Assembly: GCA_947647645.1 (NCBI GenBank)
Contig: CANSLE010000017.1
Coordinates: 1 to 17,752 of the forward strand
Direction: 5' to 3'
Source of the DNA: an uncultured Microbacterium sp.
Lineage (GTDB): Bacteria; Actinomycetota; Actinomycetes; Actinomycetales; Microbacteriaceae
DNA length: 17,752 nt
Both the position numbers and the translations under genes were made by a program. The notes below the pieces were generated by a model. The model searched no databases and had not been told where the DNA came from. It was given only the letters and a program-made list of their open reading frames with translations. Below, in pieces: positions 1 through 7,170 of this stretch (position 1 is the first letter of the stretch; every line of letters starts with the position of its first letter).

Positions 1-30
1 CTGACACGTCGCCGCCGCCGCGAGGTCTGA
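1..30 (+). CDS. possible C-terminal end of an upstream gene (partial)
   Basis: Frame 1 of the plus strand is open from the window edge and reads LTRRRRREV before a TGA at 28-30. It is followed at once by a strong hairpin (35-70), as expected for the end of a gene. Only nine codons are visible, so no function can be given and the frame may be chance. Confidence 0.25.
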   Translation: MTRRRRREV

Positions 31-34
31 CCCG

Positions 35-70
35 GCGGGCGGGCATGCACGGCGGTGCGTGCCCGCCCGC
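35..70 (+). terminator. GC-rich hairpin upstream of purA, terminator-like
   Basis: Arms GCGGGCGGGCA (35-45) and TGCCCGCCCGC (60-70) are perfectly complementary over 11 bp. The loop pairs further (GCAC 47-50 with GTGC 55-58), giving an almost continuous 16-bp stem with a GGCG tetraloop. No T-run follows, which is common for terminators in high-GC actinobacteria. It most likely ends transcription of the gene to the left and insulates purA. Confidence 0.55.
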
Positions 71-96
71 GTCGGGGCGGCGTCCGTGCCGCTGGA

Positions 97-102
97 TAGG
101 AT
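97..102 (+). promoter_or_regulatory. candidate -10 box of purA (TAGGAT)
   Basis: TAGGAT matches the TANNNT pattern of actinobacterial housekeeping -10 elements and lies 69 bases before the purA ATG, after the hairpin at 35-70. No good -35 is visible 16-18 bases upstream. It is the best candidate in the leader, but not proven. Confidence 0.4.
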
Positions 103-171
103 GGGGTGTACCGGCATTCCCGGTGCAACCGTCCGATATGCGCCAGAAGGCCGAGAGCGGGGGAGCTGTCC

Positions 172-1458
172 ATGCCAGGAATCGTGATCGTCGGCGTCCA
201 GTGGGGGGACGAGGGCAAGGGCAAGGCGACCGACCTGCTCGGTGACCGTACCGACTGGGTCGTCAAGTTCAACGGCGGCAACAACGCGGGCCACACCGTC
301 GTCATCGGCGACGAGAAGTATGCCCTGCACCTGTTGCCCTCCGGCATCCTCTCGCCCGGCGTCAACGCGGTCATCGGCAACGGCGTCGTCGTCGACCTCG
401 AGGTGCTCTTCGCCGAGCTCGAGGCGCTCAACGCCCGCGGCCTCGACACCTCGCGCCTGAAGATCAGCGCCAACGCCCACGTGATCACCCAGTACCACCG
501 CACGCTCGACAAGGTCACCGAGCGTTTCCTCGGCAAGCGCATGATCGGCACGACCGGTCGCGGGATCGGCCCGACCTACGCGGACAAGATCAACCGCGTC
601 GGCATCCGCATCCAGGACCTCTTCGACGAGAACATCCTGCGCCAGAAGGTGGAGGGCGCCCTCGACCAGAAGAACCACCTGCTCGTGAAGGTCTTCAACC
701 GCCGCGCGATCACCGTCGACGAAATCGTCGAAGATCTGCTCTCGTACGTCGAGCGTCTGCGCCCGATGGTGTGCGACACCGGGCTCCTGCTGAGCCGTGC
801 CCTGGATGCCGGTGACGTCGTCGTCTTCGAGGGCGGCCAGGCCACGATGCTCGACGTCGACCACGGCACCTACCCGTTCGTGACCTCGTCGTCCGCCACT
901 GCGGGCGGTGCCGCCACCGGATCCGGCGTGGGCCCCAACCGCCTCGACCGCATCGTCGGCATCGTGAAGGCGTATACGACGCGCGTCGGCTCCGGGCCCT
1001 TCCCGACGGAGCTCTTCGACGAGCAGGGCGAGTGGCTGCGCAAGCGCGGCTTCGAGTTCGGCACGACCACCGGCCGGCCCCGGCGCGTCGGATGGTACGA
1101 CGCGCCGATCACCCGCTACGCGACCCGCATCAACGGCATCACCGACCTCGTGCTCACGAAGCTCGACATCCTGACCGGCCTCGACGAGATCCCGGTCTGC
1201 GTCGCGTACGACGTCGACGGTGAGCGGTTCGACGAGGTCCCGGTGAACCAGAGCGACTTCCACCACGCGACGCCGATCCTCGAGTACTTCCCGGGGTGGA
1301 AGGACGACATCTCCGGCGCGCGCACCTTCGAGGACCTTCCCGTGGCCGCCCAGGAGTACGTCCTCGCACTGGAGGCCATGAGCGGGACCCGCATCTCGGT
1401 GATCGGCGTGGGCCCCGCCCGCGACGCCGTCATCGTGCGCCACGACCTCGTCGACTGA
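172..1458 (+). CDS. purA: adenylosuccinate synthetase PurA
   Basis: The 428-residue product has the family's usual length. It catalyses the GTP-dependent joining of aspartate to IMP, the first committed step from IMP to AMP, in the cytoplasm. The glycine-rich GDEGKGK loop is at residues 12-18. D13 and H41 (in NNAGHT) match the catalytic base and acid of the E. coli enzyme, and the family motifs VGSGPFPTEL, RPRRVGWYDA and KLDILTGL follow. The ATG at 172 is chosen because the family sequence begins there (MPGIVIVGVQWGDEGKGK) and a G-rich, GGGAG-containing Shine-Dalgarno stretch lies about 6-12 bases upstream. The same frame is open back to 106, but those residues are not family-like. The next gene starts one base after this stop, so the two are probably co-transcribed. 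Confidence 0.98.
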   Translation: MPGIVIVGVQWGDEGKGKATDLLGDRTDWVVKFNGGNNAGHTVVIGDEKYALHLLPSGILSPGVNAVIGNGVVVDLEVLFAELEALNARGLDTSRLKISANAHVITQYHRTLDKVTERFLGKRMIGTTGRGIGPTYADKINRVGIRIQDLFDENILRQKVEGALDQKNHLLVKVFNRRAITVDEIVEDLLSYVERLRPMVCDTGLLLSRALDAGDVVVFEGGQATMLDVDHGTYPFVTSSSATAGGAATGSGVGPNRLDRIVGIVKAYTTRVGSGPFPTELFDEQGEWLRKRGFEFGTTTGRPRRVGWYDAPITRYATRINGITDLVLTKLDILTGLDEIPVCVAYDVDGERFDEVPVNQSDFHHATPILEYFPGWKDDISGARTFEDLPVAAQEYVLALEAMSGTRISVIGVGPARDAVIVRHDLVD

Positions 1459-1459
1459 G

Positions 1460-2503
1460 GTGCGTTTCTTCCTCGGCGGATACACCGCCGACGGGGACGG
1501 TGCGGCCGACGGCATCGGCGTCCTGCTGGCGGGCGGCGCCGATGACCAGTCCGCGGGTGGTGAGCTCGCGCGGCCTGCGTTGCCGGCGGTGCGGACCGAT
1601 TCGCCGTCGTGGATCACGTGGCATCCGACACTGCCCGTCGTGTACGCGGCGCTGGAGCACCGCGGCCTCGTGAAGGCGTTCGTGCGCACCGGGGACGAGT
1701 CGTTCGCAGCGCTGGGCGCACCGGTCGTTGCCGGCGAGGCCGTCTGCCACGTCGCAGTGTCACCGCGCGGTAACGCGCTGGTCGCGGCGTGCTGGGGTGA
1801 CGGACGACTCGTACGGATCGAGCTCGGCCCCGACGGGCGGCTCTCCGCGCCGAGCGCGCTCGCCGAGGCCGACGATCCGTATGCACTCGCCGGCATGCCT
1901 ACCGCGCCGCCTCGGCCCTCGCGAGCGCACCATACCCGTTTCCTGCCGCGCGACACGTTCGCGACGACCGACCTCGGGTTCGATCTGGTGCGCTTCTGGA
2001 ACGGATCGGGTGCACGCGGCTCGCAGGACGTCGTGCTTCCGCGCGGAACCGGGCCTCGCCACAGCCGATGGCATCCGTCGGGACATCTGCTCGTCGTCAC
2101 CGAACTGTCGAACGAGCTCTTCGTGCTCGCGCCCGACGGCGACGGGACGTGGGGGATGATCGCCGGCGTGCCGCTGTCGCCGGTGGCGCTGGGCGAGGAT
2201 ACCGCCGCCGAGATCGCCCTCTCCCGCGATGGACGCTTCGTCTACGCCGGTCTCCGCGGTTCGAACACCGTCGCAGTCGTCGAGGTGCGTGGTGACGGCT
2301 CCGAGCTCCGACCGCTCGCGCTCGTCGACGCAGGCACGGACGGACCGCGCCACCACGTCGTCGTTCGCGACACCCTGCTCATCGCCGGCCAGCACTCCCA
2401 CGAGGTGGTTGCGCTCACGATCGACGAGCGCACCGGCATCCCCGGCCGTGCCCGGCGCCGCGTCGACGCCCCCTCGCCGACCTGCCTGCTCCCGGCACGT
2501 TGA
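1460..2503 (+). CDS. lactonase family beta-propeller protein (6-phosphogluconolactonase-like)
   Basis: The 347-residue protein has the layout of the seven-bladed YbhE/Pgl-type lactonase family (PF10282). It opens with FFLGGYT and has repeated blade motifs such as DLGFDLVRFW, GTGPRHSRWHPSGHLLVVTE, AEIALSRDGRFVYAGLRGSN and GPRHHVVV. Relatives include 6-phosphogluconolactonase of the pentose phosphate pathway, but many members have unknown substrates, so the exact reaction is not assigned. No signal peptide is visible, so it is probably cytoplasmic. The start is GTG at 1460, one base after the purA stop, which suggests translational coupling. The gene converges on the ROK gene at 2648. Confidence 0.8.
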   Translation: MRFFLGGYTADGDGAADGIGVLLAGGADDQSAGGELARPALPAVRTDSPSWITWHPTLPVVYAALEHRGLVKAFVRTGDESFAALGAPVVAGEAVCHVAVSPRGNALVAACWGDGRLVRIELGPDGRLSAPSALAEADDPYALAGMPTAPPRPSRAHHTRFLPRDTFATTDLGFDLVRFWNGSGARGSQDVVLPRGTGPRHSRWHPSGHLLVVTELSNELFVLAPDGDGTWGMIAGVPLSPVALGEDTAAEIALSRDGRFVYAGLRGSNTVAVVEVRGDGSELRPLALVDAGTDGPRHHVVVRDTLLIAGQHSHEVVALTIDERTGIPGRARRRVDAPSPTCLLPAR

Positions 2504-2539
2504 CCCGGCTGCCGCCGTCGCGATACGCCTGGCGCGCCG

Positions 2540-2626
2540 CGGCATCCTGCCCAGCGCAGGCGACCTGCCCAGAACAGGCGATCTGAGCGCGAATCGGCCT
2601 GCCCTCGGCAGGTGCGTCGGATGCCG
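2540..2626. repeat. cluster of three palindromic 15-mers framed by an inverted repeat
   Basis: The pattern CCTGCCCNNNNCAGG occurs at 2546-2560, 2564-2578 and 2598-2612. The first two lie in an 18-bp tandem repeat (2546-2563 and 2564-2581) that differs at two positions. CGGCATCC (2540-2547) and GGATGCCG (2619-2626) form an 8-bp inverted repeat around the cluster. The element fills most of the 144-bp convergent gap between the lactonase and ROK genes. It could be a bidirectional terminator or a REP-like palindromic element. Confidence 0.6.
2598..2612. terminator. short hairpin between convergent genes
   Basis: CCTGCC and GGCAGG pair perfectly around a CTC loop. It is the strongest stem in the gap, lying 95 bases after the lactonase stop and 36 bases after the ROK stop on the other strand, so it could serve either gene. 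No T-run follows on either strand. Confidence 0.4.
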
Positions 2627-2647
2627 AGAGAGGATGCTGAGGCGGGA

Positions 2648-3877
2648 TCAGACGGCGAACAGCTCGCTGCGGGGGGTGTCGATCAGTGCCGTGATCGGCA
2701 TCAGCGCCGACCCGAGCGCGACGGTGTCGCCGCCGAAGGACGCGGGGACGATCTCGAACTGGGTGCCCAGGCGCGTCAGGCAGTTGCGCCGCACCGCATC
2801 GGCGATCCGCGCGGCCCCGTGCTCCATCAAGCGCATCCCGACCCATCCGCCGACGACGATGCGTTCGGGGTTCGTCAGGTTGACGACGCTTCCGAGCGCC
2901 GCGCCGAGCGCCTCCACGACCTCGTCGACGACGGCGCGGGCGTCCGCGTCGCTGTCCGCGGCGGCGAGGAGGGCGCCGATCGCCTGCCATCCCGTGCCCT
3001 CGAACGAGCCGCCGCGGGTCTGCCACCCGGCGAGGATCGCATCGGCGCCGAGGTAGGCCTCGACGCAGCCGTTCTGTCCGCACCGGCAGCGCGCGCCGCC
3101 GACGACGATCTTCGTGTGACCCCACTCGCCGGCGCTGCTGAACGCGCCGTGCGCGAGGGCTCCGTCGCTGATTACGCCGAGTCCGACGCCGCGGCCGAGG
3201 AGAGCGACGACGGCATGGTCGATTCCGCGTGCCGCGCCGTACCAGAGCTCGGCCCGCGCCTGCGTCTTCGCCCCGTTCTCCGCGAACACGGGCAGATCCG
3301 CGTCGAGATCGCGCGGGATCGGCCACGGCTCCCAGCCGAGACTCTGGGCGTAGAGCACTTGGGTGCCGTCGGGTCCGGTCTCCACGACGCCGGGAAGACC
3401 GAGCCCGATGCCGAGGACGCGCGGCCACCGCTCCTGATTGCGCGCGCGCAGCGCGGCGATGGCTTCGACGAGATCGCGGTGGATGTCCTGCGGAGTCTCA
3501 TCGTGACGTCCGCCGCGGAACTCGCGGTCGACCATAGTCAACGACAGATCGAACAGCTCGACGGCGACGCCGCGCTCGCCGACGTCGACGCCGATCGCGT
3601 AGGCGCCCTCCGCGCGGGGTGCGATGAGTGAGATGGGCCGTCCCCCGCGGGAGGAAACCGAGCCGACTTCGGCCAGCAACCCGTCATCGATCAGCTCGGA
3701 TGTGATGTTCGCGGCGGATGCCGCAGAGAACCCGCAACGCCGCGCGAGATCGGCCCGCGTCGTCTCGCCCTGCTGCAGGACGAAGCGCAGCGCGGCCGCG
3801 CGGTTCTGCTGGCGCAGCGTCGTCACGGTCGCGGAGGCGCGCGCCGGGGAGCTGGCACCCCAGGCCTGTGCACTCAT
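2648..3877 (-). CDS. ROK family transcriptional regulator
   Basis: The 409-residue protein has a winged helix-turn-helix at about 24-70 (LRQQNRAAALRFVL, then DLARRCGFSAASAANITSEL), the GGRP linker near 78-81, and a ROK sugar-kinase-like domain from about 92. DVG (98-100) marks the phosphate loop. H254 in GEWGH with C264, C266 and C271 (CRCGQNGC) is the structural zinc site. The usual NDAN of active ROK kinases reads NGAK at 201-204, so the catalytic Asp is missing and a regulatory rather than kinase role is favoured. The ATG at 3877 gives a normal length; the open frame further upstream overlaps the GH5 gene. It lies 17 bp after the GH5 stop and is probably the last gene of the sugar operon. 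It likely represses this locus and releases on binding an imported sugar (inference). Confidence 0.9.
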   Translation of the reverse strand: MSAQAWGASSPARASATVTTLRQQNRAAALRFVLQQGETTRADLARRCGFSAASAANITSELIDDGLLAEVGSVSSRGGRPISLIAPRAEGAYAIGVDVGERGVAVELFDLSLTMVDREFRGGRHDETPQDIHRDLVEAIAALRARNQERWPRVLGIGLGLPGVVETGPDGTQVLYAQSLGWEPWPIPRDLDADLPVFAENGAKTQARAELWYGAARGIDHAVVALLGRGVGLGVISDGALAHGAFSSAGEWGHTKIVVGGARCRCGQNGCVEAYLGADAILAGWQTRGGSFEGTGWQAIGALLAAADSDADARAVVDEVVEALGAALGSVVNLTNPERIVVGGWVGMRLMEHGAARIADAVRRNCLTRLGTQFEIVPASFGGDTVALGSALMPITALIDTPRSELFAV

Positions 3878-3894
3878 GGTTCGACGATAGCCCG

Positions 3895-5331
3895 TCACAT
3901 GCTCACCTCGAGCCCTCGCACCAGGACACGCTCCGAGGCGCTGAGCCGGAGGCGACCCTCGTGCCAGTCCGCCGTCACGGCGTGGGATCGGTCGGCGTCG
4001 ACCCGCCAGGATGCCGGCCGTGACGCGAAGGCGAACGAGAGGCGGTCGCCGGCGGCGATCTCCACCGGAACGTACTCGGCGGCAGCGTAGGGCGTCCCCG
4101 CCGTGTGGTGCCAGATGCCCTCTGGCAGAGGTGCGGCGACCTGCCCGGCGATGGAGGTCTCCTTCTCGCCTCCCACTCCGGTCCACGCCGGCAGGTGCAA
4201 GGCGGGGCGTGCGAACAGCGCATCCAGAACGGCCGTCCGCACGTCGCAGCGCTCGACGGCGACGGCTGTCAGGAACTCCCTCAGAATCCGCCACGACTCG
4301 TCGGAGTCGATCTGCGCGGTCGGGTCGGCGATCAGCGCCCACCCCTCCGGCGCCCGCGCCGAGAGGGGGGAGGTGAGCGTGTCGAGCTTCTTCCAGGGCC
4401 AGAAGTTCCAGCCGATCCCGTGGCGCTCATACAGGCGCGTTGCGGCGTAGACCCAGCCGGCAGTGTTCTCGCCGCCCTCGCCCATGTAGATCGGCAGACC
4501 CGACTCGCGACGCAGCTGCAGGAAGTCGGCGATGCTTGTCTCGTCGGGGGCGCACCAATAGCGGTGGAACTGCACGGCCTGGTTGTCGTCGAAGCGCACC
4601 CGCACGGGCTCGGGGTTGGTCGCCCAGTGGCTGCCTTCGTACATCAGCAGATGGTGAGGATCAATCTCGCGGATCGCCGTGGTGAGCTCACGGTAGAGGG
4701 CGATCAGATCGTCCTGATAGCGGTGCTGCCACTCGTTCGGGAGGGGCTCGTTGAGCAGGTCGTAGCCGAGTACCGTCTCGCTGTCGCGGAACCGGCGGGC
4801 GATCTCGCGCCACAGTGCGACGGTGTGCGCGCGGTTCCGCTCCGACATGAACAGCTCGGGGATGCCGCGGGGCGAGTCGTCGATGTTGGTTCCCGTCTGC
4901 CCGCCCGGCGCGCCGTGCAGATCGATCAGCACCCGCAGGCCGTGGCGCTCGGCCCAGGCGACGGCGCGCGTGATGAGCGCGAAACCGTCTTCGCGGAAGC
5001 TCCCGTCGTCGTCCATCACGCCGCGTGCGTTGATCGGCAGGCGGACGTGATCGAAGCCCTGCTCCGCGATGAGAGCGAAGTCCTTCTCGGTGACGAACTC
5101 GTCGCGGAACCGGCGCCAGAACTCGGCCGCCCGCACGGGTCCCACGAGAGCGGCGATCCGCGCTTCGATCTGACGCGGGGAGGCCAGCTCGTCGCCGAAG
5201 CGCCACATGTACCCCTCCGCGAGCAGCCAGTTGCCGAGACCCACACCGCGAAGGAGCAGGGGTCCGTCGTCATCGACGAGCTCGGTGCCGACGGCGCGGA
5301 CGAAACCGCGGGGGCGAGGGGGCGGGGTCAT
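3895..5331 (-). CDS. cytoplasmic family 5 glycoside hydrolase (BglC/exo-glucanase-like)
   Basis: The 478-residue enzyme begins its TIM barrel with RGVGLGNWLL (28-37), a signature shared with exo-1,3-beta-glucanase-type GH5 proteins. IDLHGAPGG is at 136-144. The acid/base Glu is E195 in NEP, H256 lies in FHRYW, and the nucleophile is E285 in MGEGGE. A beta-rich C-terminal region of about 90 residues follows the barrel. There is no signal peptide, so it should act in the cytoplasm, probably on oligosaccharides delivered by the adjacent ABC importer. The ATG at 5331 is preceded by GAGGA; an in-frame GTG at 5343 is an alternative. It lies 22 bp after the permease stop. The exact linkage (beta-1,3, 1,4 or 1,6) cannot be read from the sequence. 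Confidence 0.85.
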   Translation of the reverse strand: MTPPPRPRGFVRAVGTELVDDDGPLLLRGVGLGNWLLAEGYMWRFGDELASPRQIEARIAALVGPVRAAEFWRRFRDEFVTEKDFALIAEQGFDHVRLPINARGVMDDDGSFREDGFALITRAVAWAERHGLRVLIDLHGAPGGQTGTNIDDSPRGIPELFMSERNRAHTVALWREIARRFRDSETVLGYDLLNEPLPNEWQHRYQDDLIALYRELTTAIREIDPHHLLMYEGSHWATNPEPVRVRFDDNQAVQFHRYWCAPDETSIADFLQLRRESGLPIYMGEGGENTAGWVYAATRLYERHGIGWNFWPWKKLDTLTSPLSARAPEGWALIADPTAQIDSDESWRILREFLTAVAVERCDVRTAVLDALFARPALHLPAWTGVGGEKETSIAGQVAAPLPEGIWHHTAGTPYAAAEYVPVEIAAGDRLSFAFASRPASWRVDADRSHAVTADWHEGRLRLSASERVLVRGLEVSM

Positions 5332-5353
5332 GGTGTTCCTCACGGGCGGGGCC

Positions 5354-6253
5354 TCATTTCAGGCCGGACAGGGCGAACCCTTGGACGACGTAGCGCTGGA
5401 AGACGACGAAGACGATGAGGATGGGGACGACCATCAACGTCGAGGCCGCCATCTGCAGCGACGGATTGGTGGAGATCTGCTGGTTGAGCAGCGAGATGCC
5501 CACCGAGAGCGTGTACAGGCCCTGGTCGTTGGCGATGATCAGCGGCCACAGGAAGCTGTTCCACCCGGCGATGAAGGTGAGGACCACCTGGACGGCGAGG
5601 ATCGGTCCCGACATGGGCAGGATGATCCGGAAGAAGATGCGCCATTCGCCGGCGCCGTCCATGCGCGCCGCCTCGAGGATCTCCGTCGGGATCGTGGCCA
5701 TGAACTGGCGGAACAGGAACACGGCGAAACCCGACACCAGCATCGGCAGCGCGATGCCGATGAGCGTGTTCGTCAGCTTCATCCCGTTGAGGATGAGGTA
5801 GCTCGGGATCATCGTGACCTGACCCGGGATCATCATCGTGACCAGCACGAGGAAGAACAGGGCATCCCTGCCGGGGAAGTCGAACTTCGCGAAGCCGTAG
5901 CCGGCCGCCGCCATGAGCAGCAGACCGACCATGCAGATGACGACGATGAGCAGTGTGTTCAGGAGGTAGCGCCCGAAGTCCAGCTCGGTGAACAGCTGGA
6001 TGAAGTACTCGAGCGTCGGATTGCGGGGCAGCAGTTGTGGGGGAAACGCGACGGATTCGCTGCGCGGCTTCACCGAGGCGAAGATCATCCACAGGAACGG
6101 GAACGCGGTGATCAGCGCGCCGACGGTCAGGAGCGCGCCGATCACGATGGTGCCGGTGCGTCCGCGGCGCCGGCCCGGGCGCACGACGCGCGACGCGGGC
6201 GGATGCGAGGCGGGGCGCCGTCCGCCGCGGGTGACGAGCTCAGTGGTCGACAT
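5354..6253 (-). CDS. carbohydrate ABC transporter permease, MalG-type (CUT1)
   Basis: The 299-residue membrane protein has an Arg/Pro-rich cytoplasmic N-terminus of about 33 residues, then six predicted membrane spans starting near 34-56. The EAA loop that contacts the ATPase is EAARMDGAGEWRIF at 194-207, with the following ILP at 211-213. Length and layout are those of MalG/LacG-type permeases. Its ATG overlaps the end of the preceding permease gene by 14 bp and has a strong AGGAGG site inside that gene, so the two subunits are translationally coupled and form the heterodimeric channel. Confidence 0.93.
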   Translation of the reverse strand: MSTTELVTRGGRRPASHPPASRVVRPGRRRGRTGTIVIGALLTVGALITAFPFLWMIFASVKPRSESVAFPPQLLPRNPTLEYFIQLFTELDFGRYLLNTLLIVVICMVGLLLMAAAGYGFAKFDFPGRDALFFLVLVTMMIPGQVTMIPSYLILNGMKLTNTLIGIALPMLVSGFAVFLFRQFMATIPTEILEAARMDGAGEWRIFFRIILPMSGPILAVQVVLTFIAGWNSFLWPLIIANDQGLYTLSVGISLLNQQISTNPSLQMAASTLMVVPILIVFVVFQRYVVQGFALSGLK

Positions 6254-7118
6254 CGGACCTCCTCAGACGCAGCTGGACGATGGTGATGGTCGCGATGATC
6301 GCGACCAGGACAACCGAGCCCGCGCTCGCATAGCCGAACTGACTCGACGAGAAGCCCTTCTGAGAGAGGAAGAGTGCGATGGATGTCGAGGAGCCGAGCG
6401 GGCCGCCCTTCGTGAGCACGAAGGGCTCGTCGAAGAACTGCAGCCACGCGATCACGGTGGTGATCGTGACGAAGAAGATGGCGAAGCGCAGCAGCGGGAG
6501 GACGATCGAGAAGATCCGTCGCAGCCCGGAGGCGCCGTCGATCGCCGCCGCCTCCAGGTACTCCTTCGGCACGCCCTGCAGTGCCGCGAGGAAGATGATC
6601 ACGTTCAGCCCCAGGCCGCGCCAGACGGCGACGAGCCCGACGGAGAACTTCACCACGGTGGGGTCGGAGAGCCAGGGAACCGGCGGCAGTCCCACCAGCG
6701 AGAGCAGGTAGTTGAAGAGCCCGAACTGGGTGTTGTACAGGTAGCCCCAGACGAGCGCGACGGCCACGATCGCGGTGATCGCGGGCACGAAGTAGAACGA
6801 GCGCAGCGCGCGGAAGAAGCGACCCTGCGATCTGTTGAGGGCGAGCGCGATCGCCAGTGACAGGACGATCACGCTGGGCACGCCGACGATCGCGAACAGA
6901 GCCGTGTTTCCCAGCGCCTGCCAGAAGTCGGAGTCGGCGAACAGTGCCGTGTAGTTCTGACCGCCGATGAACTGGATCCGCGACCAGTTGCCCAGGCCCG
7001 CGAGGTTCATGTCGGTGAAGCTCACGAGGAGCGCCACAGCGATCGGCAGGATGCCGAAGACGATGAGCAGGAGCATCGCCGGGGCGATGAACGTGTAGGG
7101 GACGATGCGGTTCTTCAT
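6240..7118 (-). CDS. carbohydrate ABC transporter permease, MalF/UgpA-type (CUT1)
   Basis: The 292-residue protein has six predicted membrane spans, the first at about 8-33 (PYTFIAPAMLLLIVFGILP). The EAA loop is EAAAIDGASGLRRIF at 189-203, with LP at 207-208. This is the short MalF-like partner of the MalG-type gene that follows and overlaps it by 14 bp. Its start lies only 10 bases after the base of a perfect stem-loop (7129-7167), leaving just a weak GAGG as ribosome site. Its expression relative to the binding protein may therefore be lowered by RNA structure. No ATPase gene accompanies the permeases. Confidence 0.93.
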   Translation of the reverse strand: MKNRIVPYTFIAPAMLLLIVFGILPIAVALLVSFTDMNLAGLGNWSRIQFIGGQNYTALFADSDFWQALGNTALFAIVGVPSVIVLSLAIALALNRSQGRFFRALRSFYFVPAITAIVAVALVWGYLYNTQFGLFNYLLSLVGLPPVPWLSDPTVVKFSVGLVAVWRGLGLNVIIFLAALQGVPKEYLEAAAIDGASGLRRIFSIVLPLLRFAIFFVTITTVIAWLQFFDEPFVLTKGGPLGSSTSIALFLSQKGFSSSQFGYASAGSVVLVAIIATITIVQLRLRRSDVDH

Positions 7119-7128
7119 GGCCTCATGG

Positions 7129-7167
7129 CCGGGGGTGCGCGGTGATCGGGTCGCCGCGCACCCCCGG
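7129..7167 (-). promoter_or_regulatory. intercistronic stem-loop between binding-protein and permease genes
   Basis: CCGGGGGTGCGCGG (7129-7142) and CCGCGCACCCCCGG (7154-7167) form a perfect 14-bp stem around an 11-base loop. It fills most of the 52-bp gap between the binding-protein stop (7171) and the permease start (7118). A similar arrangement is known at malE-malF in enterobacteria, where the structure protects the upstream message and gives more binding protein than permease. It could also act as a partial terminator. Confidence 0.75.
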
Positions 7168-7170
7168 AGC

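Noticed and set aside
1760..2545. 261-codon minus-strand frame opposite the lactonase gene
   Set aside because: It is a shadow of the propeller gene, whose repeated blade motifs are clear on the plus strand.
3878..4342. Longer version of the ROK gene starting at 4342
   Set aside because: The added part overlaps the 3' end of the GH5 gene in another frame and is unlike ROK proteins. The ATG at 3877 gives the normal length.
4105..5418. 437-codon plus-strand frame opposite the cytoplasmic GH5 gene
   Set aside because: It is antisense to an enzyme with clear catalytic motifs and has no family match.
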